Part shown: piece after piece, positions 56,567 to 64,000 of the stretch
How the letters are laid out: the number at the start of each line of letters is the position of its first letter
How positions within the stretch are numbered: position 1 is the stretch's first letter
Made by a program: the position numbers and the translations under genes
Notes under the pieces: generated by a model
Database searches by the model: none
Seen by the model: only the letters and a program-made list of their open reading frames with translations
What the model was told of the DNA's origin: nothing
NCBI RefSeq assembly: GCF_004339765.1
Contig: NZ_SMGO01000003.1
Coordinates: 470,562-534,561 of the forward strand
DNA: 64,000 nucleotides
From: Albibacterium bauzanense
GTDB lineage: Bacteria > Bacteroidota > Bacteroidia > Sphingobacteriales > Sphingobacteriaceae
Reading direction: 5' to 3'

Positions 56567-57505
56567 ATGAAAATAACCGTAGTAGGTGCTGGAGCTGTTG
56601 GAGCAACCACAGCAGACAACATTGTAAGAAAAGAATTAGCTGAAGAAGTAATCCTTTTAGATATTAAAGAAGGCTTTTCAGAGGGAAAAGCACAAGACAT
56701 TTCACAATCAGCAGCTCTTCTTGGGTTTGACACACGTATTCAGGGTGTAACCAACGATTACAGCAAAACTGCAGGTTCAACAGTGGCTGTTATAACATCA
56801 GGGATTCCTCGTAAGCCAGGCATGACCCGAGAAGAATTAATTGGAACCAATGCTAACATCGTTAAAAATGTAGCTGAAAACTTATTAAAATACTCACCCG
56901 ATATAATCCTTGTTATTGTCTCCAATCCGATGGATACCATGACTTATTTAGCATTAAAATCTACCGGTATCCCTAAGAATCGGATCATCGGTATGGGAGG
57001 AACTTTAGATTCAGCTCGTTTCCGCTATCAATTAAGCCTGAAACTTTCGGCTTCTCCTGCTGATTTAAATGCAATTGTTATTGGCGGACACGGTGATACA
57101 ACCATGATTCCTCTTATTAAGCATGCAACCTGGAATAGCATACCAGTAACTAATTTCCTGACTAAAGAACAGCAAGACGAAATTGTTAGTGCTACGATGG
57201 TTGGTGGAGCTACATTAACAAAACTTATTGGTACTTCTGCATGGTACGCTCCGGGAGCTTCAAGTGCCGCTGTAGTAGAAAGTATTGTTAGAGATGAAAA
57301 GAAATTATTTACAGCTTCAGTTTACCTTGAAGGTGAATTTGATCAGAACGATATCAGTTTAGGTGTTCCTATTATTATTGGTAAAAATGGTGTAGAAAGA
57401 ATTCTTCCTATAGAATTGGATGCAGAAGAAAAAGCAGCTTTTGAGAGTAGTGCAAATGCTGTAAGAACAATGAATAATATCTTAACAGAAACTGGGGTTA
57501 TTTAA
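56567..57505 (+). CDS. mdh: Malate dehydrogenase
   Basis: A 312-residue NAD-dependent dehydrogenase of the LDH-like malate dehydrogenase group, interconverting malate and oxaloacetate in the TCA cycle. NAD loop GAGAVGA (7-13), Asp for NAD in 'VILLDIKEG', substrate arginines in 'GIPRKPGMTREEL', 'SNPMDTMTYLA', and the catalytic His in 'VIGGHGDTTMIPL'. 'MGGTLDSARFRYQL' is also family typical. It is followed 2 bases later by the retropepsin-like gene, probably co-transcribed. Confidence 0.97.
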   Translation: MKITVVGAGAVGATTADNIVRKELAEEVILLDIKEGFSEGKAQDISQSAALLGFDTRIQGVTNDYSKTAGSTVAVITSGIPRKPGMTREELIGTNANIVKNVAENLLKYSPDIILVIVSNPMDTMTYLALKSTGIPKNRIIGMGGTLDSARFRYQLSLKLSASPADLNAIVIGGHGDTTMIPLIKHATWNSIPVTNFLTKEQQDEIVSATMVGGATLTKLIGTSAWYAPGASSAAVVESIVRDEKKLFTASVYLEGEFDQNDISLGVPIIIGKNGVERILPIELDAEEKAAFESSANAVRTMNNILTETGVI

Positions 57506-57507
57506 AA

Positions 57508-57933
57508 ATGATAAAAATACCCTTGACTTTATTGAATTTACAAGACGATGGCTTCCATTTACTTATGGAAGTCATTGTTTTTAATCAGCCATTTCAGGCT
57601 GTTTTAGACACCGGTGCTTCCAAAACCGTTTTCGATAAAACAACCATGGAGAGGCATATCAATCCGGACCTGTTAAAACTTTCCGATCAACTATCAACTG
57701 GTTTAGGCACTAAATCAATGGAAAGCTATGTTCTAAATATTCCTGATCTTCAGATCGGCGACTTGCACTTAAAAGATTATAATGTTGCTGTTTTAGATTT
57801 ATCAACAATCAATTTTGCCTATGAGCAAATTGAACAGGAACCTATAATTGGAGTAATTGGAGGAGATTTACTATTTAAATATCATGCGACCATCAATTAC
57901 AAGAAGAGCCTACTGACTTTAAAAATGAAATAG
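57508..57933 (+). CDS. Small retropepsin-like clan AA aspartic protease
   Basis: A 141-residue cytoplasmic protein with one DTG catalytic motif in 'FQAVLDTGASKTVFDKTTMERHI' and the second retropepsin element 'GVIGGDLLFKYHATINYKKSLLTLKM'. No signal peptide or PDZ domain, so it differs from the exported protease at 41519. Active retropepsins dimerise. It begins 2 bases after mdh, so the two may share regulation, though a functional link is not evident. Confidence 0.75.
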   Translation: MIKIPLTLLNLQDDGFHLLMEVIVFNQPFQAVLDTGASKTVFDKTTMERHINPDLLKLSDQLSTGLGTKSMESYVLNIPDLQIGDLHLKDYNVAVLDLSTINFAYEQIEQEPIIGVIGGDLLFKYHATINYKKSLLTLKMK

Positions 57934-57950
57934 CTAAAGAAGGAAGCGGT

Positions 57951-59888
57951 TTAAGGGATACGCTTCATTGTAATCTCCTTGGTTTGAGCCACAACCAAAG
58001 GCACTCGTTCTACAGTTACAAAACTTGAATCAAGTCCGAAACCCTTCTCATCTGAAAGACTCAATCTCCGTAGAATATTATAAATATCGATTACAATCCG
58101 TTTAATAAAGCTTAATTCATTGGATCTGGAGATCACTTTTTGCAATACAACAAATTTAAAATCACCCACAAGTCCATACTTCTTTAAGGTTGGATATTGA
58201 CTGGTAATGTCAATCTCTTTATTCTTAACCATATCCTCTATCACTTTCCGCAGTAATAAACTAATTCGTTGCTCAACACGGAATCCCAGTCTAAAGTCTA
58301 TCCGGATCAATTTTCTATCAATAAGTTGCGTTACCTTGTATTCGTTGGTGTACGGCTCGTCAGTCACATCAACGTGAGCTAACCAATAAACATCCGCTCG
58401 CTTTGGCTTCTTCTGCAATATGGAATACATGATCTTAGACTCAATCTCAGAACTAAAATTAGCAGAAGTCAGATAAACCAATTGTGATGCATATCTCGGA
58501 ACTGACTCATCTTCACTCAATTCTTTTAGAATAGGATAATAGTGTTCAATATCTACAAAACGTACAAAATCATTCTTGATTTTTCTAGCCCACCACCAGC
58601 TTAACATGATAATAAACAAGAAAGCACTCAATATAATTGTTAACCAACCACCATGTACGATCTTCACTCCATTACTTACCAGCAGGAATAGCTCCATAAT
58701 CAAGAATGTTGCGAAAAACAACCAGACAAGGTATTTAGGCAAATGTTTTTTCGATAAGTAGTATGCCATTAAAATGGTGGTCATCAAAAACGTAATATTA
58801 ATAGCCAGGCCATAAGCAGCTTCCATATTTCGAGACTCCTTGAATATAAGAACTACGATCATACAGCCAATCCAAAGAATAAAATTAACAGATGGTACGT
58901 ATAATTGACCTTTTTGGTTACTTGGATAATTAATTCTGACCTTTGGCCAGATGTTCAGTCTTACTGCTTCTGATATCAGTGTAAATGATCCTGAAATCAT
59001 AGCCTGACTTGCTATAATTGCAGCTATTGTCGCAATCCCGATCCCAAACATTAAGAACCAATCGGGCATGATCAAGTAAAATGGATTCTGATAATTCAAC
59101 TTTAAACCCTGATGCTGCAAAAGCCAAACTCCTTGTCCGAAATAATTCAAAAGCAAACAAGATTTAACAAATATCCAGCTAACCCGAATATTTGAACGCC
59201 CACAATGTCCCAGATCTGAATATAACGCTTCAGCACCCGTAGTACATAGAAAAACAGCTCCCAAAATCAACCAGGCATTCGGATAGTTGATTAATATATT
59301 ATAAGCATAATAAGGGTTAATAGCTTTAAAAACTTCAGGCTGATCGACTACATATGCCATACCCAAAACTCCCATGGTACTAAACCATAAAAACATCAAA
59401 GGGCCAAATACTCGTCCAACAATGGAAGTTCCAAAACGTTGGATAAGAAACAGGGATGATATAATTACAATTACAATGGGTACGGTAGGAAGATTAGGGA
59501 AATAAATGTTCAATCCTTCAATTGCCGAAGAAACAGTAATAGGAGGTGTAATCATTCCATCTGCTAAAAGTGCAGCCCCTCCAATCATTGCCGGAAATAT
59601 TAACCATGCCGCCCTTCTTTTAACTAAAGTATAGAGCGAAAATATTCCACCTTCACCTTTATTATCTGCCCTTAATACAATCAGCACATACTTTACTGTA
59701 GTTTGAAGTGTTAATATCCAGAAAATACAGGAAAGACCTCCTAATATTAGGTCAGAGGAAATGATATTATCACCAACAATGGCTTTAAAAACATATAATG
59801 GAGAGGTACCAATGTCGCCAAAAATTATTCCTAAGCTAATAAGCAGCCCTGCTGAGCTTAGTTTATGTAAACTTCTAGGTTTCTCCAA
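57951..59888 (-). CDS. kup: KUP/HAK/KT-family potassium uptake protein
   Basis: A 645-residue K+ transporter with 12 helices in the first 430 residues and a cytoplasmic C-terminal domain. N-terminal 'GIIFGDIGTSPLYVFKAIVG' and 'ILRADNKGEGGIFSLYTLVKRRA' are family signatures; 'GADGMITPPITVSSAIEGLN' appears as 'LLADGMITPPITVSSAIEGLN'. It imports K+ with H+. Kdp serves low K+ and Kup the basal range in model bacteria. Convergent with the retropepsin-like gene. Confidence 0.97.
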   Translation of the reverse strand: MEKPRSLHKLSSAGLLISLGIIFGDIGTSPLYVFKAIVGDNIISSDLILGGLSCIFWILTLQTTVKYVLIVLRADNKGEGGIFSLYTLVKRRAAWLIFPAMIGGAALLADGMITPPITVSSAIEGLNIYFPNLPTVPIVIVIISSLFLIQRFGTSIVGRVFGPLMFLWFSTMGVLGMAYVVDQPEVFKAINPYYAYNILINYPNAWLILGAVFLCTTGAEALYSDLGHCGRSNIRVSWIFVKSCLLLNYFGQGVWLLQHQGLKLNYQNPFYLIMPDWFLMFGIGIATIAAIIASQAMISGSFTLISEAVRLNIWPKVRINYPSNQKGQLYVPSVNFILWIGCMIVVLIFKESRNMEAAYGLAINITFLMTTILMAYYLSKKHLPKYLVWLFFATFLIMELFLLVSNGVKIVHGGWLTIILSAFLFIIMLSWWWARKIKNDFVRFVDIEHYYPILKELSEDESVPRYASQLVYLTSANFSSEIESKIMYSILQKKPKRADVYWLAHVDVTDEPYTNEYKVTQLIDRKLIRIDFRLGFRVEQRISLLLRKVIEDMVKNKEIDITSQYPTLKKYGLVGDFKFVVLQKVISRSNELSFIKRIVIDIYNILRRLSLSDEKGFGLDSSFVTVERVPLVVAQTKEITMKRIP

Positions 59889-59907
59889 AATTTTATTATA
59901 TTTTCAG

Positions 59908-59938
59908 CAAATGTAGGTATTCCTAAAACATCTGCAAT
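59908..59938 (-). promoter_or_regulatory. Promoter of kup
   Basis: On the minus strand ATTG (59935-59938), 19 bases, TACATTTG (59908-59915). One mismatch from the -33 consensus. The predicted start is just before the ATG at 59888 with a leader of about 15 bases. Confidence 0.65.
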
Positions 59939-60076
59939 ATTATTTTTGTTTGCACATTATGAATACGATAATGACCAACGTATTCAGTTGTTAAAAATTG
60001 TTAAAAGACGTATCTTTATTACAATTTATAGTAAATTCAAAGAATAATGTTATACTTTTGTTATAGCAAATAGCAT

Positions 60077-60592
60077 ATGAAGAAGAACCTCTACTTTTTT
60101 CTTGTAATCGTTTTAAGTTTCAGTACCCTGCTAGGTACTGCAGGCAATAGTTTTGCCCTAATTCAGGCATCGATTGCTGATACACTTAAAACAAAAGAAG
60201 TAAGCGGAAAACTGGTAGATACCCGTGCTAATAAGCCAAAAGATAACCTTATTATCTTTAAGCCTTTTGCACCATATACCCCCTATCTTAAAGCAACTAA
60301 CACAGAAAAAACCAATACAGAAAACATTAAAACAATAAGCAATGTTAAGGTTTTCCCGAACCCTGTATCTGGTCAAATCAACCTATCTTTTAAGCTAAGC
60401 AAAGACATTAATGTCTCCATTAAAATTATGGATGCTTTAGGAAATGAAATTAACACATTACTCTCTCAGCGATTAGCAGAAGGAGACCAAACACATACTT
60501 TCAACCTGAATAGCAGTCTTAAAAGTGGATTCTACTTTATTCGCATTATGGCGGGTACAGAAACGGTTGTAAAAAGAATACAGATTTTATAA
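60077..60592 (+). CDS. Short secreted protein with a type IX secretion C-terminal sorting domain
   Basis: A 171-residue protein: signal peptide (about 1-27), a 60-residue low-complexity linker without a recognised domain, and a C-terminal sorting domain (about 92-171: 'VKVFPNPVSGQINLSFKLSKDINVSIKIMDALGNEI', ending 'GSGFYFIRIMAGTETVVKRIQIL'-like 'KSGFYFIRIM...VVKRIQIL'). The domain directs export through the type IX system and surface anchoring. Almost no cargo is present apart from the sorting domain. A -7 element TACTTTTG lies at 60053-60060 upstream. Confidence 0.85.
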   Translation: MKKNLYFFLVIVLSFSTLLGTAGNSFALIQASIADTLKTKEVSGKLVDTRANKPKDNLIIFKPFAPYTPYLKATNTEKTNTENIKTISNVKVFPNPVSGQINLSFKLSKDINVSIKIMDALGNEINTLLSQRLAEGDQTHTFNLNSSLKSGFYFIRIMAGTETVVKRIQIL

Positions 60593-60649
60593 TAATCCTT
60601 TGTTCAACATTAGAGTTCTTTAACCGGACTCTCCACAAATCTTATTTTT

Positions 60650-61261
60650 ATGAAAATTATTGCAGTTGGCCGCAATTATATTGAGCATGCTAATGAATTA
60701 AAAAATGCAATCCCAAGCGAACCTTTAATTTTCTTAAAGCCCGATACTGCCCTTCTTAAAGACAATGAAGATTTTTATTATCCTGATTTCTCAAAAGACA
60801 TCCACTATGAACTGGAATTAGTTCTACGTGTTTGTAAAGAGGGCAAACATGTTGCAGAGAAATTTGCAGCTAATTATTACGACCAGATCGGTTTAGGAGT
60901 TGATTTTACAGCTCGTGATATTCAACAGAAACATGCAGAGAAAGGATTGCCCTGGGAGTTAGCCAAAGGCTTCGATCATTCTGCTCCCATTTCTAAAATG
61001 ATTGCAAAAGAAGAATTCCCTGACCTGTATAATCTTAATTTTTTCCTGGACAAGAATAATGAAAGGGTGCAGCATGGCAATACCAGCAAATTAATTTTCT
61101 CTTTTGAAAAGGTTATCTCATTTGTTTCCCAATATATTACCTTAAGAAAAGGAGACTTGATTTTTACAGGTACTCCGGCAGGAGTAGGACCTGTTCAGGT
61201 TGGAGATCATTTAGTTGGCTATCTTGAAGAAAGAAAACTATTAGACTTCCATATTAAATAG
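60650..61261 (+). CDS. Fumarylacetoacetate hydrolase-family protein
   Basis: A 203-residue FAH-fold enzyme. Landmarks are 'MKIIAVGRNYIEHANEL', 'PLIFLKPDTAL', the divalent metal ligands in 'HYELELVLRV' (Glu pair) and 'GVDFTARDIQQKHAEKGLPWELAKGFDHSAPI', and 'GDLIFTGTPAGVGPV'. This matches the short acylpyruvase/oxaloacetate-decarboxylase-type FAHD group. Mg2+-dependent hydrolysis or decarboxylation of a keto acid is expected. No neighbours define the pathway. Confidence 0.92.
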   Translation: MKIIAVGRNYIEHANELKNAIPSEPLIFLKPDTALLKDNEDFYYPDFSKDIHYELELVLRVCKEGKHVAEKFAANYYDQIGLGVDFTARDIQQKHAEKGLPWELAKGFDHSAPISKMIAKEEFPDLYNLNFFLDKNNERVQHGNTSKLIFSFEKVISFVSQYITLRKGDLIFTGTPAGVGPVQVGDHLVGYLEERKLLDFHIK

Positions 61262-61284
61262 TATCTTATGTTAGAATAATACAA

Positions 61285-62991
61285 ATGAAAGGATCACTAA
61301 CTTTACTTCTTATATTATCTATATATTTCGTCTCTGCACAGAATCCTGAAAGAACTTTCCCTCAGAATTATTTTCGACCACCGCTTGATATAGCACCTCA
61401 AGCGTCAGGCAGCTTTGGAGAATTGCGCGCCAATCATTTCCATACAGGTACAGATTACCGGACAAACCAACGCGAAGGCTACCCGGTTTATGCGGTTGCT
61501 GATGGTTTTATTTCAAGAGCACGTGTTCAAATTGGTGGAGGAGGCAATGCTTTATACATTGATCATCCAAACGGATATACAAGTGTATATATGCATTTGC
61601 AAAAATTCAATAATACGATTGCTGCTACCGTTAAAAATAAACAATACGAAGTCCGGCAGTTTGACGTAGACTTCTCGCCGGGAAAAAATGTTATTCAAGT
61701 AAAAAAAGGTGATATCATTGCTTATTCAGGAAATACAGGTGGTTCTGGCGGTCCTCATCTCCATTTTGAATTAAGGGATACTAAAAGTGAAGAAACAATT
61801 AATCCACAATTATTTGGCTTAACAATTCCCGATGCCATCCCTCCTACCATTACCGGCTTTACCGTATTTCGGCTTGGAGAAGCTCCCTTCTCAGAAAACA
61901 CTCCCCGCGACCATCTTCAAATTACAGGAAGTAATGGAAAATATCGTTTATCTTCTCCCCGCGTAATCACTGTAAATGGAAATACAGGTTTTGGTATTGC
62001 GGCAGTCGACAGAAACTCTGCTTCTGCAAATCAGAATGGAATATATTCCGTCGAACTTTCATTAGATGGTAATACAATTTACCGCTCAGCATTTACCGGA
62101 CTTTTCTTTAATCATAATCGTGCATTAAACTCCTATATTGACTTTGCAACCTATATATTCAAAAGTCAGCGAATACAAAAAAGCTTTGTTGAACCGGGAA
62201 ATCCGTTAACTATCTACAGTAATTTAGTTAATAATGGACTGATAGATTTAAAAGATGATAAGGTTCATGAAATGTTGTATCAAGTAAAGGATATAAAAGG
62301 GAATACAAGTTCTCTGTCTTTTTCAGTACGTTATGACCCATCTTTAGTAATTGATCAACATTTAAAGAGTGGAACATCTCTCCTTCCTTATAACAAAGTC
62401 AATATTATTAAGAAGGAAGATATCCTCATTGATATCCCTGCCAATTCTTTATACAGCGATTTAAACTTTTTGTACTCGAAATCAGCCAAACCGGCAAATG
62501 GCTATTCGGAGGTTCATCATGTACACAATCGGATGATTCCTCTTCATAGTTCATATACTCTGAGTATAAAGGCTAACCCTGAACTTACTCCTGATCTCCA
62601 AAGCAAAGCATTGTTTATAAATAGTCGGGGGTTTTCTGCTGGGGGCACTTACAAAGACGGCTACGTGACAGGAAATGTATTAGAACTCGGAAGTTTTTAC
62701 ATTGGAGTTGACACACAAGCACCTGTTATCAGACCTCTTAATATAAGTGAAAATAAGGTTATGACAGGTGTTTCTCAGATTAATTTAAAAATATCTGATA
62801 ATTTAGCAGGAATAAAATCTTTTAATGGATATATTGACGACCAATGGGTTTTAATGCAATACGATTCTAAAACAGCTTCGCTGTGGCATACCTTTGAATC
62901 AAGTTTAACAAAGGGGAAACATACATTCAAACTCATAGTAAAAGATGCGAAAGATAACGAACGTATCTATCAAGTAAACTTTAGTCGATAA
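61285..62991 (+). CDS. Exported M23 (LytM-type) peptidase with long C-terminal region
   Basis: A 568-residue protein with signal peptide (about 1-18). The M23 domain (about 35-180) has HxxxD metal site 'RANHFHTGTDYRT', 'VYAVADGFISRARVQIGGGGNALYIDHPNGYTSVYMHL' and the HLHFE motif in 'GGPHLHFELRDTK'. The remaining about 380 residues are beta-rich without a recognised family; they may hold Ig-like modules, as in related Bacteroidota proteins. It probably cleaves peptidoglycan crosslinks or lipid-linked peptides in the periplasm. Confidence 0.9.
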   Translation: MKGSLTLLLILSIYFVSAQNPERTFPQNYFRPPLDIAPQASGSFGELRANHFHTGTDYRTNQREGYPVYAVADGFISRARVQIGGGGNALYIDHPNGYTSVYMHLQKFNNTIAATVKNKQYEVRQFDVDFSPGKNVIQVKKGDIIAYSGNTGGSGGPHLHFELRDTKSEETINPQLFGLTIPDAIPPTITGFTVFRLGEAPFSENTPRDHLQITGSNGKYRLSSPRVITVNGNTGFGIAAVDRNSASANQNGIYSVELSLDGNTIYRSAFTGLFFNHNRALNSYIDFATYIFKSQRIQKSFVEPGNPLTIYSNLVNNGLIDLKDDKVHEMLYQVKDIKGNTSSLSFSVRYDPSLVIDQHLKSGTSLLPYNKVNIIKKEDILIDIPANSLYSDLNFLYSKSAKPANGYSEVHHVHNRMIPLHSSYTLSIKANPELTPDLQSKALFINSRGFSAGGTYKDGYVTGNVLELGSFYIGVDTQAPVIRPLNISENKVMTGVSQINLKISDNLAGIKSFNGYIDDQWVLMQYDSKTASLWHTFESSLTKGKHTFKLIVKDAKDNERIYQVNFSR

Positions 62992-63002
62992 ATTTAAACA
63001 AC

Positions 63003-63470
63003 ATGGAAGAATTAAAAGCTGGAGATAAAGCTCCAGACTTTAAAGCAAAAAATCAGGCAGGTGAAACTGTTTCATTGGCTGATTTCAGTGGAAAAAAACT
63101 TATTCTATATTTCTACCCAAAAGATAATACACCAGGATGCACGACCGAATCATGCAACTTTAGAGATAACTATCAAAGCTTACTCCATAAAGGCTTTGAA
63201 GTAGTAGGTGTTAGTATTGATAGCGAAGCTTCGCATCAACGATTTACAAAAAAGCACGACTTACCCTTCAATCTATTAGTGGATGAAGACAAAAAGATGG
63301 TTCAGGATTACCAGGTATGGGGAGAGAAGAACCTATATGGAATGAAATACATGGGTACGAAAAGGACCACGTTTGTAATCAATGAATCTGGAATTATAGA
63401 ACACATTATTACCAAAGTAAAGAACAAAGAAGCGAGTCAACAGATACTCGACCTATACGAATCCGTTTAG
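63003..63470 (+). CDS. bcp: Thioredoxin-dependent peroxiredoxin Bcp
   Basis: A 155-residue peroxiredoxin of the Bcp/PrxQ group. Peroxidatic Cys46 lies in 'DNTPGCTTESCNF', with resolving Cys51 five residues later, the usual arrangement. 'FYPKDNTPGCTTE' and 'HLPFNLLVDED' (here 'DLPFNLLVDED') are family features. It reduces peroxides with electrons from thioredoxin. It starts 11 bases after the M23 stop. Confidence 0.96.
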   Translation: MEELKAGDKAPDFKAKNQAGETVSLADFSGKKLILYFYPKDNTPGCTTESCNFRDNYQSLLHKGFEVVGVSIDSEASHQRFTKKHDLPFNLLVDEDKKMVQDYQVWGEKNLYGMKYMGTKRTTFVINESGIIEHIITKVKNKEASQQILDLYESV

Positions 63471-63533
63471 TTTTTGCTAAACCATTCACAATACTTAACT
63501 TTAGCCACATAAATTTAGAATAACCCAATATAA

Positions 63534-64000
63534 ATGAGTGCAGATATTAAACAACTAGAAAGCATCGCTTCGCAGGTAAGGCGCGATGTTGTTCGCATGG
63601 TACACGGATGCAGTTCAGGCCATCCGGGAGGCTCTTTAGGATGTGCCGATTACTTTACGGCTTTATACTTTCATGTATTAAAGCATGACACCAACTTCCA
63701 GATGGAAGGAAAGGGTGAAGATATGTTCTTCCTTTCACAGGGTCATATTTCCCCTGTGTTTTACAGCACTTTAGCGCGTGCCGGTTATTTTGAGGCCAGC
63801 GAGCTGGCTACTTTCCGCAAGATCAATTCACGTTTGCAGGGACACCCGACCCCGCATGACGGCCTGCCGGGAATCCGGATCGCCTCCGGGTCTTTGGGAC
63901 AGGGGCTCTCGGTAGCGATCGGTGCTGCCCAGACCAAAAAGCTGGACGGTGATAAACAATTGGTCTATGTGCTGATGGGTGACGGGGAGCTTCAGGAAGG
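63534..64000 (+). CDS. Transketolase N-terminal part (cut by window edge)
   Basis: The first 155 residues are visible: 'MSADIKQLESIASQVRRDVVRMVHGCSSGHPGGSLGCADYFTALYFHVL', 'LSQGHISPVFYSTLARAGYF', 'GHPTPHDGLPGIRIASGSLGQGLS' and 'MGDGELQEG' (TPP-Mg2+ binding). It transfers two-carbon ketol units in the pentose phosphate pathway. Bacteroidota often split the enzyme in two genes; this start fits the N-terminal subunit, but the end is outside the window. GC rises from about 45% at the gene start to about 59% in the last 220 bases, unlike the rest of the window. Confidence 0.9.
   Translation, partial: MSADIKQLESIASQVRRDVVRMVHGCSSGHPGGSLGCADYFTALYFHVLKHDTNFQMEGKGEDMFFLSQGHISPVFYSTLARAGYFEASELATFRKINSRLQGHPTPHDGLPGIRIASGSLGQGLSVAIGAAQTKKLDGDKQLVYVLMGDGELQE

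Overview
The window is a 64 kb chromosomal segment of a Bacteroidota bacterium, most likely a Sphingobacteriales-type soil or water organism. The evidence is: low GC with many TAA stops; promoters of the Bacteroidota type (TTTG, about 19 bases, TAnnTTTG); absence of obvious Shine-Dalgarno sequences; a SusC/SusD pair; a C-terminal type IX secretion sorting domain; a Bacteroidota tyrosine recombinase; and a transketolase that begins like the split N-terminal subunit. Genus assignment is inference.

Layout. 1-1240: the edge of a likely integrative element, with a truncated tyrosine recombinase facing the 3' end of tRNA-Pro(TGG). 1600-3260: a secreted HbpS-like protein and an old yellow enzyme. 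3409-12271: a complete potassium-uptake locus (sigma-54 response regulator, kdpF, kdpA, kdpB, kdpC, a short KdpD and a separate histidine kinase) with a plausible -24/-12 promoter and upstream palindrome. 12490-17775: small accessory genes (methyltransferase, AhpD-like, GH140-like hydrolase, DoxX, DinB, GNAT, VOC, DUF6157). 17778-24603: a compact polysaccharide utilisation locus (SusC, SusD, LamG lipoprotein, GH144/glucoamylase-family lipoprotein). 24877-26309: a Fur-family regulator divergent from a thioredoxin-reductase-like flavoprotein, with two tandem operator-like repeats between them. 26310-26990: a decayed stretch with a reverse transcriptase remnant. 26991-63470: mostly housekeeping genes: PLP enzyme, tRNA-Ser, c-di-AMP phosphodiesterase-like HD protein, acetate symporter pair, thiolase, dipeptidyl peptidase and peptide transporter, dolichol-phosphate-mannose synthase-like enzyme, RuvB, GNAT/nitrilase fusion, PDZ aspartyl protease, ABC-F ATPase, thioredoxin, DnaE, TamB/TamA, malate dehydrogenase, Kup, a sorting-domain protein, FAH hydrolase, M23 peptidase and Bcp. 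63534 to the end: the start of transketolase, with a sharp rise in GC.

How genes work together. Potassium is a recurring theme: inducible Kdp, constitutive-type Kup, and a PgpH-like protein whose predicted substrate c-di-AMP controls K+ transport in other bacteria. The PUL genes form one transcription unit from SusC to the hydrolase. The dipeptidyl peptidase and POT transporter probably cooperate in peptide use, and TamB/TamA form an envelope-assembly pair. The most noteworthy regulatory structures are the sigma-54-type kdp promoter with its palindrome, and the tandem 24-bp operators that cover the -33 elements of both divergent promoters at 25259-25345. No intact defence system or CRISPR array was seen.
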